From DASSYK01 sp036258315 (GTDB taxonomy: Bacteria; Actinomycetota; Thermoleophilia; Solirubrobacterales; 70-9): 57,123 bases of DNA. The notes below the pieces were generated by a model. The model made no database searches. It was given only the letters and a program-made list of their open reading frames with translations, and was not told where the DNA came from. A program made the translations under genes and the position numbers. The stretch covers positions 1 to 57,123 of the forward strand of contig DATADX010000060.1 of the NCBI GenBank assembly GCA_036258315.1. The letters are read 5' to 3'. Position 1 is the stretch's first letter. Each line of letters starts with the position of its first letter. This document shows, piece by piece, positions 51,066 to 57,123 of this stretch.

Positions 51066-51503
51066 TCAGTCCAGTTCCGAGAGGTTCTCGGCGATGTCGT
51101 TGATCTCGGCGGCCATCTCGGCCTCGTAGCGCTCCCAGCTCGCCGGATCCCAGATCTCGAACCAGTCGTCTGCGCCGACGATCACGCAGGCGCCCTCGTT
51201 CAGGGAGGCGTGCTGCTGCAGCTTCTTCGGGACGCGGATCCGGCCGGCCGAGTCGAGCTTGTCGTCGAACGCGAGCCCGGCGAAGTGGTGGCGGATCATC
51301 TGCCCCTTGCGCCCGAGCGGGTTGGTCTTGCCGACGAAGTTCTGCTTGAAGCTCTCGTAGCCCTCGGGCGAAAAAACCCAGACGGAGGCATGCAGGCCCT
51401 TGGCGAGAATCACACCATCTGCAAGGGCCGCGCGGAACTTCGAAGGCACCGTGAGGCGATCCTTCGCGTCCAGGTTGTGCTCGTACTGCCCGAGAAAAGA
51501 CAA
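51066..51503 (-). CDS. mraZ: Transcriptional regulator MraZ
   Basis: MraZ is an AbrB-fold regulator that represses the dcw promoter. 145 residues with two SpoVT-AbrB units: FLGQYEHNLDAKDRLTVPSKFRAAL (the DxK/DR DNA-binding motif) and FDDKLDSAGRIRVPKKLQQHA. The start is TTG 51503 with AGGGAG 7 nt upstream. Two TGGGN boxes lie in its own promoter, so autorepression is likely. A strong hairpin lies between promoter and start. Confidence 0.95.
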   Translation of the reverse strand: MSFLGQYEHNLDAKDRLTVPSKFRAALADGVILAKGLHASVWVFSPEGYESFKQNFVGKTNPLGRKGQMIRHHFAGLAFDDKLDSAGRIRVPKKLQQHASLNEGACVIVGADDWFEIWDPASWERYEAEMAAEINDIAENLSELD

Positions 51504-51529
51504 GTCGTGGCTCCCTGCGGGTTCGGAGC

Positions 51530-51572
51530 GGGCCGGGGAGGTGAAGTGGGAGGAGCTTCACCACCCCGGCCC
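51530..51572 (-). promoter_or_regulatory. Large hairpin in the mraZ leader with anti-Shine-Dalgarno loop
   Basis: On the minus strand GGCCGGGG and GGTGAAG (51571-51556) pair with CTTCACC and CCCCGGCC (51546-51531). A single T-T mismatch separates the two stems, and a further G-C pair sits outside. The loop is CTCCTCCCA (51555-51547). CTCCC in the loop is the complement of GGGAG in the mraZ Shine-Dalgarno (51516-51511), only 15 nt downstream. A pseudoknot hiding the ribosome site is therefore possible. The hairpin is directly seen; the regulation is inference. Confidence 0.6.
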
Positions 51573-51592
51573 TTTGACCAACTCGAGGCGGC

Positions 51593-51621
51593 ACACTAGC
51601 CCACTCCGCCCCACTCCGCAA
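51593..51621 (-). promoter_or_regulatory. mraZ/dcw promoter with two MraZ boxes in the spacer
   Basis: TTGCGG (51621-51616), a 17-nt spacer, and TAGTGT (51598-51593) form the promoter on the minus strand. The spacer contains TGGGG (51613-51609) and TGGGC (51603-51599), 10 bp apart. They are part of a 10-bp tandem repeat GCGGAGTGGG. MraZ is known to bind TGGGN repeats spaced 5 nt apart near its own promoter. The position would block RNA polymerase. Confidence 0.7.
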
Positions 51622-51673
51622 CACATTGCCACACGGCGAATTGGATCGGATCCGTCGGACGGAACTGGTACTC

Positions 51674-51775
51674 GCCCCGCGACGGGGCTGAAACGGCTCT
51701 GCAGAGCCGTTCGCGCGGCGAACCGCGACTCCGGCCGGGCGCTTCGAACCGGCCCCTGTTGCAAGCGGGCTTGCA
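51674..51775. repeat. Run of four hairpins between tadC and the mraZ promoter
   Basis: Four perfect inverted repeats lie within 102 bp. They are GCCCCG/CGGGGC (51674-51688), the 20-bp palindrome AACGGCTCTGCAGAGCCGTT (51692-51711), GTTCGC/GCGAAC (51709-51723) and TGCAAG/CTTGCA (51760-51775). The second and third overlap and so compete. The region is in a 312-bp gap without a gene; apart from these, the mraZ leader and the promoter, nothing is seen in it. The last hairpin may terminate read-through towards tadC. Confidence 0.55.
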
Positions 51776-51815
51776 GATCCGGCGGGGGCGAATCTCGGTC
51801 CGGGCTGGCCGGCGT

Positions 51816-52664
51816 TCAGATCCCGGCCAGGAACCGGTCCATGTTCGCGAGCAGTCCCGCCGCGATCATCAGCAGCACCGACGGGACCAGCAACAGCGCG
51901 ACGGCGAGCTGGATCTTCGGCGCCGCCCGGGCGGCCTGCTCGCCGATCCGGCGCCTCTGGGTTCCCCGCAGCGAGCTGGCCTGGTCGTAGAGCTGGTCGG
52001 CGAGCGGTGAGCCGTAGCGCCGCGAGCGCTCGACCACTCCGCAGAGCGCCGCCAGCTCCTGCGCCGGGACGCGCTCGCGCAGTGACTCGAGCGCCTCGCG
52101 CTGCGACGCGCCGCACGAGGTCTCGGCGACGAGCACCGACAGCTCCCGGGCGAGCGGGCCCTCCCCCTTCGCGATCTCGGCAAAGCCGGCGAGCGGGCTG
52201 CGCCCGGCCGCCGCCGCGGTGGCGAGCAGGTCGAGGGCGTCCGGGAGGGCACCTCGCAGGGCGATCCCGCGGTGGCGGGCGCGGCGCTCCAGGAGCGCGT
52301 CGGGGGCGAGGAACCCGGCCGCGGGAAGCGCCAGCGCGACCAGGATCGAGAGCCGGCCCGGCGCCGCGGGCGCCGCCACCAGGCCGAACCCGGCTCCGGC
52401 GATTGCTCCGGCGCATTTCGCCGCGAGCAGCGCCCGCACCTCGATCCTGCCGCCGAGGCCGGCGCGCTCGATCCGAGCGGCCAAGGCGAGCCGCCGGGCG
52501 AGCTCTCCCCAGAGCCCCTCGAGGTCCACCCGCGCGCCCGCCGCCGGACCGCGCGCTCTCGGCAGCAGGACCCCCGCCCCCTGATCGCGCTCGCGGATCA
52601 TCTCGCGAACGCCCGCGGCCGCGAGCAGCGCGGCCGCGAGGCCGAGGAGAAGAGCCGGCGTCAT
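51816..52664 (-). CDS. tadC: Type II secretion F-family protein, TadC-like
   Basis: An inner-membrane platform protein of the Tad/Flp pilus. 282 residues with several TM helices and the T2SF core ALRGALPDALDLLATAAAAGRSPLAGFAEIAKGEGPLARELSVLVAETSCGASQREALESLRERV. The end LLVPSVLLMIAAGLLANMD is typical. It partners TadB, encoded 10 bp upstream. Confidence 0.86.
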   Translation of the reverse strand: MTPALLLGLAAALLAAAGVREMIRERDQGAGVLLPRARGPAAGARVDLEGLWGELARRLALAARIERAGLGGRIEVRALLAAKCAGAIAGAGFGLVAAPAAPGRLSILVALALPAAGFLAPDALLERRARHRGIALRGALPDALDLLATAAAAGRSPLAGFAEIAKGEGPLARELSVLVAETSCGASQREALESLRERVPAQELAALCGVVERSRRYGSPLADQLYDQASSLRGTQRRRIGEQAARAAPKIQLAVALLLVPSVLLMIAAGLLANMDRFLAGI

Positions 52665-52674
52665 CGCGGCGGTG

Positions 52675-53523
52675 TCACTCCGCCGTCCTCCCGAGCCGCC
52701 TGATCGCGACGAACCCGATCAGCTGCAGCGAGGCCGCGAGCACGAGCAGGATCGCGGCGGCGGGCTCGGCCAGCACCTCCGAGACGAAGCCCGGCTTGAG
52801 CAGCTCGGCGAACAGCGCCGCGCCCGCCGGCAGCGCGACGACCAGCAACCCCGTGAAGCGCGCCTGCGTGGTCGCCGCCCTCGCGTCGTCCACGACCCGA
52901 TCGCGCTCGGCCGCGGCGCCACCCAGCCGTCGCATCAGCGCGGCGATGTCCCCGCCGGCGACCTGCTGGCTGAGCAGCGCCCCCGCGAGAGCGTCGACGC
53001 GCGGGGAGCCGATCCGCCCACGCAGCCCGACGAGTGCCTCCGCGGTCGGCGCACCCAGCTCGAGCTCGGCGCGCACCCGGGCGAGCTCGCGCGCCGGCGC
53101 CCCCTCGAGCGACGAGCTCGCCCCGGCCAGCGCCGCCCGCACGGAGTTCCCGGCCGAGATCGCATCGGCGATCGCGGCCGCGATCTCGGGAACCGAGCGC
53201 TCGACCGCGCGTCGGTAACGCTCGCGGCGGCGGGCGACGATCGATGCCGCCGCGATCGGGCCGGCCGCTGCGACGACGGCGAGTGGGCCGGGACCGGCCG
53301 CGAAGACCACGGCGGAGAGGATCGCGGCGCTTCCGAGCATCCCGAGCCGCCGCTGCTCGGATGGGCTCGGCGCATAACCCTCGCGACCCGCCCGAGCGAG
53401 GGGCCGCGCCGCCGCCGCGAGCCACGTGGCGAGCCGCGGAGCGGAGAGCAGCGCCTCGCGGGCGGCCACCGCGACCAGCCCGCCGGCAAGCGCCGCGAGC
53501 ACGATCAGCGCCGGCTCGCCCAC
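52675..53523 (-). CDS. tadB: Type II secretion F-family protein, TadB-like
   Basis: The second platform protein of the Tad pilus (282 residues). VERSVPEIAAAIADAISAGNSVRAALAGASSSLEGAPARELARVRAELELGAPTAEALVGL and SQQVAGGDIAALMRRLGGAAAERDRVVDDARAATTQARFTGLLVVALP are the T2SF domain. N- and C-terminal TM helices are present. It overlaps tadA by 19 nt. Confidence 0.86.
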   Translation of the reverse strand: MGEPALIVLAALAGGLVAVAAREALLSAPRLATWLAAAARPLARAGREGYAPSPSEQRRLGMLGSAAILSAVVFAAGPGPLAVVAAAGPIAAASIVARRRERYRRAVERSVPEIAAAIADAISAGNSVRAALAGASSSLEGAPARELARVRAELELGAPTAEALVGLRGRIGSPRVDALAGALLSQQVAGGDIAALMRRLGGAAAERDRVVDDARAATTQARFTGLLVVALPAGAALFAELLKPGFVSEVLAEPAAAILLVLAASLQLIGFVAIRRLGRTAE

Positions 53524-54680
53524 GGTCCCGGTGCCGCCTCGCCGCCGGCGCGGTAGAGCTCTCGCACGCCCACCGATCCCGCTGCCCGGACCACCTCCCC
53601 CACCTCGACCACGCGGCGCGAGCCGTCGCCGTGCCGGGCGAGGTGGACGACGAGGTCGATCCCGCGGCCGAGCTGCTCGCGAATCGCGGCGTGAGGGAGC
53701 CCAACGCCCGCCATCAGCGCCAGCGTCTCGATCCGGCGCAACGCGTCGTCGGGAGAGTTCGCGTGGACGGTCGAGAGCGCGCCCTCGTGGCCGGTGTTGA
53801 GCGCCATCAGCAGGTCGAGCGCCTCCGCGCCGCGCACCTCACCGATCACGATCCGGTCGGGGCGCATCCGCAGCGCGTTGCGCAGCAGGTCGCGGATCGT
53901 AACCAGGCCGCGGCCTTCGACGTTGGACGGCCTGCTCTCCAGCCGGACGACGTGCGGCTGGCGGACCCGCAGCTCGGCGGCGTCCTCGATCGTGATCACG
54001 CGCTCGCTCGCCTCGACGTACGCCGACAGCGCGTTCAGCAGGGTCGTCTTCCCCGAGCCGGTGCCGCCGCTGATCAGGATGCTGCGCCGCGCCGCGACCG
54101 CCGCCCCGAGCTCGTCGCGCAGCTCGGCGGTCAGCGTGCCGAGCTCGACGAGCTCGTCGGGCCCCGGCCGCGACGCCGAGAAGCGCCTGATCGAGAGCGA
54201 CGGCCCGTCGACCGCCAGCGGCGGGACCACCACGTTCACGCGGGAGCCGTCTTCGAGCCGCGCGTCGACCATCGGGCTGAGCTCGTCGACTCGACGCCCG
54301 AGCGGGGCCAGGATCCGCTCGATCGCGTCCCGCAGCGCCTGCTCGGAGGGGAAGCGGACCTCCGTCGGCTCGAGTGCGCCGCCGCGCTCGACGAAGACTC
54401 GCTCGGGCCCGTTCACCATCACCTCCTCCACCGCGGGATCAGCGAGCAGCTCCTCCAAGGGGCCGAGCCCGACGGCCTCGCGGAGGATCAGCTCCGCGAG
54501 CCGGGCGCGGGTCGGGGCCTCGAGCAGCGCCGCATCCGCCGCGACCAGCTCCTCGACCGCGTCGGGCAGCGGCGCCATGTCCTCACCGGCGGCCGCCGCG
54601 GCGCGCCGCCGCTCGACCAGCCTCGCGCGCAGCTCGGCGGCGAGCGCCTCGAGGTGCCGGCGTCGCACTTCAGGGTTCAC
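53505..54680 (-). CDS. tadA: Tad pilus assembly ATPase, TadA/CpaF family
   Basis: The secretion ATPase that powers Flp pilus assembly. 391 residues from GTG 54680. LADPAVEEVMVNGPERVFVERGG is the N-terminal domain, Walker A SGGTGSGKTTLLNAL, Asp box ITIEDAAELRV, Walker B RIVIGEVRGAEALDLLMALNTGHEGALSTVHANS, all near consensus. A longer open frame upstream is antisense to the macro-domain gene and was rejected. It is the first gene of a tadA-tadB-tadC unit. Confidence 0.93.
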   Translation of the reverse strand: MNPEVRRRHLEALAAELRARLVERRRAAAAAGEDMAPLPDAVEELVAADAALLEAPTRARLAELILREAVGLGPLEELLADPAVEEVMVNGPERVFVERGGALEPTEVRFPSEQALRDAIERILAPLGRRVDELSPMVDARLEDGSRVNVVVPPLAVDGPSLSIRRFSASRPGPDELVELGTLTAELRDELGAAVAARRSILISGGTGSGKTTLLNALSAYVEASERVITIEDAAELRVRQPHVVRLESRPSNVEGRGLVTIRDLLRNALRMRPDRIVIGEVRGAEALDLLMALNTGHEGALSTVHANSPDDALRRIETLALMAGVGLPHAAIREQLGRGIDLVVHLARHGDGSRRVVEVGEVVRAAGSVGVRELYRAGGEAAPGPWASRR

Positions 54681-54686
54681 GTCAGC

Positions 54687-55283
54687 TTGAGCGCGCCACG
54701 CGCCCGGCTCTCCCCCGCGCTGCCGGCTCTCCCCCGCGCTGTCCGGCTCGACGCCGCAAGGCCGATCGTCGACAATCGCGGCATCGCTGCGATCGAGGTC
54801 ATCGCCACGGACATCACCGCGCTCGAGGTCGACGCGATCGCCAACGCGGCCAACACCGAGCTGCGCCACGGCGGCGGCGTCGCGGGCGCGATCTCGCGTG
54901 CCGGCGGCCCCTCGATCCAGCGCGACAGCGACGAGCTCGCCCCGATCGCCCTCGGCGATGCTGTGGCCACCGACGCCGGCGAGATGCGATGCCGGTGGGT
55001 GATTCACGCCGCGACGATGCATCCCGGCGGGCCCACCTCCGCCGACGCGATCCGCGACGCCACGGCGAGCACCCTCGCCAAGGCAGACGAGCTCGGCGCG
55101 CGCAGCCTGGGGCTGGTCGCGTTCGGCACCGGCGTCGGCGGCTTCCCGCTCGACGAGGCGGCGCGGATTGAGGTCGAGGAGGTGCACCGCCATCTCGAGG
55201 CCGGGAGCGGGCTGGAGCGCGTGGTGTTCGCCGTGTTCGGTGACGACGCCGAGCGGGTGTTCCGGGACGCGCTCGCCGGCTGA
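54687..55283 (+). CDS. Macro-domain protein (ADP-ribose binding), start uncertain
   Basis: IEVIATDITALEVDAIANAANTELRHGGGVAGAISRAGG is the macro-domain ADP-ribose pocket, with NAAN and the GGGVAGAI loop. VIHAATM and GLVAFGTGVGGFPLDEAARI follow. Such proteins hydrolyse or bind ADP-ribose derivatives, for example O-acetyl-ADP-ribose. No ATG or GTG precedes the domain in frame; TTG 54687, CTG 54720 or ATC 54783 are possible starts. Family homology begins near 54792. It sits inside the tad locus on the opposite strand. Confidence 0.82.
   Translation: MSAPRARLSPALPALPRAVRLDAARPIVDNRGIAAIEVIATDITALEVDAIANAANTELRHGGGVAGAISRAGGPSIQRDSDELAPIALGDAVATDAGEMRCRWVIHAATMHPGGPTSADAIRDATASTLAKADELGARSLGLVAFGTGVGGFPLDEAARIEVEEVHRHLEAGSGLERVVFAVFGDDAERVFRDALAG
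54704..54741 (+). repeat. Perfect 19-bp tandem duplication
   Basis: CCGGCTCTCCCCCGCGCTG occurs twice in tandem (54704-54722 and 54723-54741) and is followed by a partial third copy (CCGGCTC, 54743-54749). It lies in the 5' part of the macro-domain gene. Its 19-bp length shifts reading frame, so copy number would change how upstream starts connect to the domain. Confidence 0.75.
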
Positions 55284-55291
55284 TTCTCCGC

Positions 55292-55939
55292 CTACGGCCG
55301 GGGGAGCAGCCTGATCTCGCGCCCGCCGGCCTCGGCGGCGATCAGCGCCAGGGCCTGCTCGCGGCTGACCGCGAGCGTCGCCGACCAGCCCTCACCGGAA
55401 CCCTGCGGGGCGCGCAGCGCGAGCAGCTCGACGGCGCTCGCGGCGACGAAGGTTCGCGCCTTGTTACCGAGGCCGCTCTGCTGCGCGACCACGACGTCGA
55501 CCCTGCTGCCGGCCGGGTCGGCGCCGCCGATTACGAGCGCCTCGGCGCCTCCGACCCCGACCTGCACCGGCCGCAGGCCCCGCGCCGTCGCCGGGACCGG
55601 GGGCGAGCCCGCCGAGGGGACGGCGAGCTGCGCTCCGAGCACGTAGGCGCCGGCCGGGATCGCCGCGGACGGCGCCTGGCCGAGGGCGTCCTGGGGCCGG
55701 CGCAGCGCCCCGGGCGGGACGAAGCTCGCCGGCACCCGCCGGACCGCGAGCGAGTGCGACGCCTGGGCCGGGCCGATCACCTCGCCGGGCGGGAGATCGG
55801 CGGTCGCGACGAGGACCGGCTGCAGCGTGCCGTACTGGGCCTGCGCCGAGGACCGGTAGCGGGCCGCGACCGTGGCGGCGAGGGCCGCGCACGCCAGGGC
55901 CGCGATCAGGAAGGCGACCGCCCGCGTCCGGCGGCTCAC
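55292..55939 (-). CDS. cpaB: Flp pilus assembly protein CpaB (RcpC)
   Basis: A 215-residue protein with an N-terminal TM helix (AVAFLIAALACAALAATVAAR) and an SAF domain (VLVATADLPPGEVIGPAQASHSLAVRRVPASFVPPGAL). RVDVVVAQQSGL and the C-terminal ATLAVSREQALALIAAEAGGREIRLLPRP are CpaB-typical. It acts in the periplasm or outer face in pilus assembly. The GTG overlaps the upstream kinase stop (GTGA), so pilus and signalling genes are co-expressed. Confidence 0.87.
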   Translation of the reverse strand: MSRRTRAVAFLIAALACAALAATVAARYRSSAQAQYGTLQPVLVATADLPPGEVIGPAQASHSLAVRRVPASFVPPGALRRPQDALGQAPSAAIPAGAYVLGAQLAVPSAGSPPVPATARGLRPVQVGVGGAEALVIGGADPAGSRVDVVVAQQSGLGNKARTFVAASAVELLALRAPQGSGEGWSATLAVSREQALALIAAEAGGREIRLLPRP

Positions 55940-56583
55940 GCCGCCCGCGCGACCCCGGGCTTCGCGAGCGGCAGCTCGAGCGCGGCGACGCAGCCCGAGC
56001 CGGTCTCGCAGAGGGCGAAGCGTCCCCTGTGCGCGGCCGCGACCTCCGAGACGATCGCGACGCCGTGCCCGCGTCGCTGGTCGGCCCCGTTGCCGCTGCG
56101 GCCGCCGTTGCTCGCGCCGGCCGGCGCGCAGCCGTTTGCGACGGTGATCCGCAGTCGCCCCGCGACCTCGGCCCCGGTCACGACCACGGGCGGGCCGCCA
56201 TGCTCGAGCGCGTTGCCGATCAGGTTGTCGAACGCCTGCGCCATCCCGATCGGATCGGCCTCCACGCGGGCCGGGCCGGCGTCCCAGTAGACGCGGATCC
56301 CGCCGGCGCCGGCCGCGACCCGACGCCATCGCTCCAGGGACGCGAGGACGAGCTCGCGGCAGGAGACCTCGCGCACCTCGCGCACGGGCTCCCCGCCGTT
56401 GACGATTCGGTCCAGCTCGGCGAGCGCGGCGCTCGCCAGCTCGAGCAGCCCGCGGCGGCTCGCCCCGGGCGGGGACGCGGCCGGCGGCCCGGACGAGTCG
56501 TCGAGCAGCGCGATGGTCTGCAGCGGGCGGCGCAGCTCGTGCAGCGCGCGGTTCAGCCTCCGCCTGTGCGCCGGGGAGATCAA
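55936..56583 (-). CDS. Minimal sensor-less histidine kinase
   Basis: 215 residues. The phosphorylated His is H15 in RALHELRRPLQTIALL. The HATPase domain has the N box FDNLIGNALEHGG and G box GHGVAIVSEVAAAHRGRF, ending with the usual ALELPL strand. No TM helix and no sensor domain precede the His, so it must be cytosolic and take its input from another protein. TTG 56583 overlaps the regulator stop (TTGA); ATG 56616 is an alternative that adds 11 residues. Confidence 0.87.
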   Translation of the reverse strand: MISPAHRRRLNRALHELRRPLQTIALLDDSSGPPAASPPGASRRGLLELASAALAELDRIVNGGEPVREVREVSCRELVLASLERWRRVAAGAGGIRVYWDAGPARVEADPIGMAQAFDNLIGNALEHGGPPVVVTGAEVAGRLRITVANGCAPAGASNGGRSGNGADQRRGHGVAIVSEVAAAHRGRFALCETGSGCVAALELPLAKPGVARAA

Positions 56584-57123
56584 CCTTCGATCAGGCGGTA
56601 GCCAACGCCCCAGCAATTGAAGACGAAGCGGGATCCGTCGGGATCGAGCTTGCGCCGCAGCCGGCTCGCGTGCGAGTCGAGGGTCCGCGTGCGCCCCATC
56701 GTCCGGAAGCCCCAGACGTCGCGCAGCAGCTCGTCCTTCGTGAACACCCGCCGCGGTTCGGACGCGAGCGCGCGCAGCAGCGCGAACTCCTTGTTCGCGA
56801 GCTGCACGTCGCGGTCGCCGACCCGGACGCGTCGGGTGACGGCGTCGATCACGAGCTCGCCGACTCGGATCGGGCCGGCGCGCCGGCCCGCGCGGCGCCG
56901 CAGCACCGCGGACACCCGCGCGACGAGCTCGGGGTAGTGGAACGGCTTCACGAGGTAGTCGTCGGCGCCCGCGCTGAATCCGCGCAGACGGTCGGCCTCG
57001 GAGCCGCGGCCGGAGAGCACGATCACCGGCAGCTCGGGGTCGAAGCGCCCGTTGGCGCCGTCGGCGTGCCTGATCTCGCGCAGCACGTCCACCCCGCTCG
57101 CGTCCGGCAGCCCGAGGTCGAGC
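56580..57123 (-). CDS. OmpR-family response regulator, N-terminus cut by the window edge
   Basis: The visible part begins at the phosphorylation site (LDLGLPDASGVDVLREI), followed by VIVLSGRGSEADRLRGFSAGADDYLVKPFHYPELVARV of the receiver. The winged-helix output domain then follows (ELVIDAVTRRVRVGDRDVQLANKEFALLRAL, VFTKDELLRDVWGF, SHASRLRRKL). About 40 residues are missing. It pairs with the downstream kinase by a 4-nt overlap and probably controls the tad locus. Confidence 0.92.
   Translation of the reverse strand, partial: LDLGLPDASGVDVLREIRHADGANGRFDPELPVIVLSGRGSEADRLRGFSAGADDYLVKPFHYPELVARVSAVLRRRAGRRAGPIRVGELVIDAVTRRVRVGDRDVQLANKEFALLRALASEPRRVFTKDELLRDVWGFRTMGRTRTLDSHASRLRRKLDPDGSRFVFNCWGVGYRLIEG

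Noticed and set aside
51740..51775. tRNA-like TTCGAA segment
   Set aside because: No T-arm, anticodon arm or acceptor stem can be built around it.
53505..55193. Longer TadA starting inside the macro-domain gene
   Set aside because: The added N-terminus is antisense to a conserved macro domain and is not TadA-like.

Overview
The window is about 57 kb of very GC-rich bacterial chromosome with dense, overlapping genes, almost all on the minus strand. GTG and TTG starts are frequent, and several genes have a TANNNT -10 hexamer only 6-9 nt before the start codon (leaderless style). The division and cell-wall (dcw) cluster has no ftsA, its MurE carries the DNPR motif of meso-diaminopimelate ligases, and a Ku/LigD end-joining set, a Tad pilus locus and a secreted protease with a Cys/Lys/Arg-rich tail are present. 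Together these suggest Actinomycetota, most likely class Thermoleophilia (Solirubrobacterales-like). That placement is inference. No rRNA, tRNA, CRISPR array, insertion sequence or prophage was seen.

Layout. 1-8 kb: priA (cut by the left edge), a PH-domain membrane protein, then metK, a DUF3352 protein, der and cmk. 8.0-8.9 kb: a plus-strand cupin/acetyltransferase pair. 9.0-14.8 kb: an aromatic amino-acid block (aroA, tyrA with ACT domain, type I DAHP synthase, hisC, a GNAT, chorismate mutase aroH). A 27-residue leader peptide ending Tyr-Cys-Cys-Trp-Arg-Phe-Ile lies in front of the DAHP synthase. 14.8-19.3 kb: rluB, a secreted amidase, a secreted M14 peptidase, scpB, scpA, trpS. 19.4-23.2 kb: a RibD-like reductase, an MFS exporter and a FetAB-like ABC pair. 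23.2-26.2 kb: a split end-joining set (ligase, Ku, polymerase domain). 26.3-28.3 kb: a MocR regulator divergent from a small GNAT-like protein. 28.3-33.2 kb: the glycine cleavage operon (gcvT, a VOC protein, gcvH, gcvPA, gcvPB), transcribed straight on from ftsZ. 33.2-51.6 kb: the dcw cluster mraZ-rsmH-ftsL-ftsI-murE-murF-mraY-murD-ftsW-murG-murC-murB-ftsQ-ftsZ, with a subtilisin-like protease gene inserted in the opposite orientation between ftsI and murE. 51.8-57.1 kb: a Tad pilus locus (tadC, tadB, tadA, cpaB) with a two-component pair and an oppositely oriented macro-domain gene.

The most interesting material is regulatory. It includes the aromatic leader peptide with its own promoter; an mraZ promoter carrying two TGGGN boxes in its spacer, followed by a large leader hairpin whose loop is complementary to the mraZ Shine-Dalgarno; a set of palindromes and repeats at the ftsZ promoter; a 20-bp divergent gap that is almost entirely one palindrome and may be a bidirectional leaderless promoter; and three genes whose best start appears to be CTG. 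All of these come from reading the sequence and none has been tested by computation.
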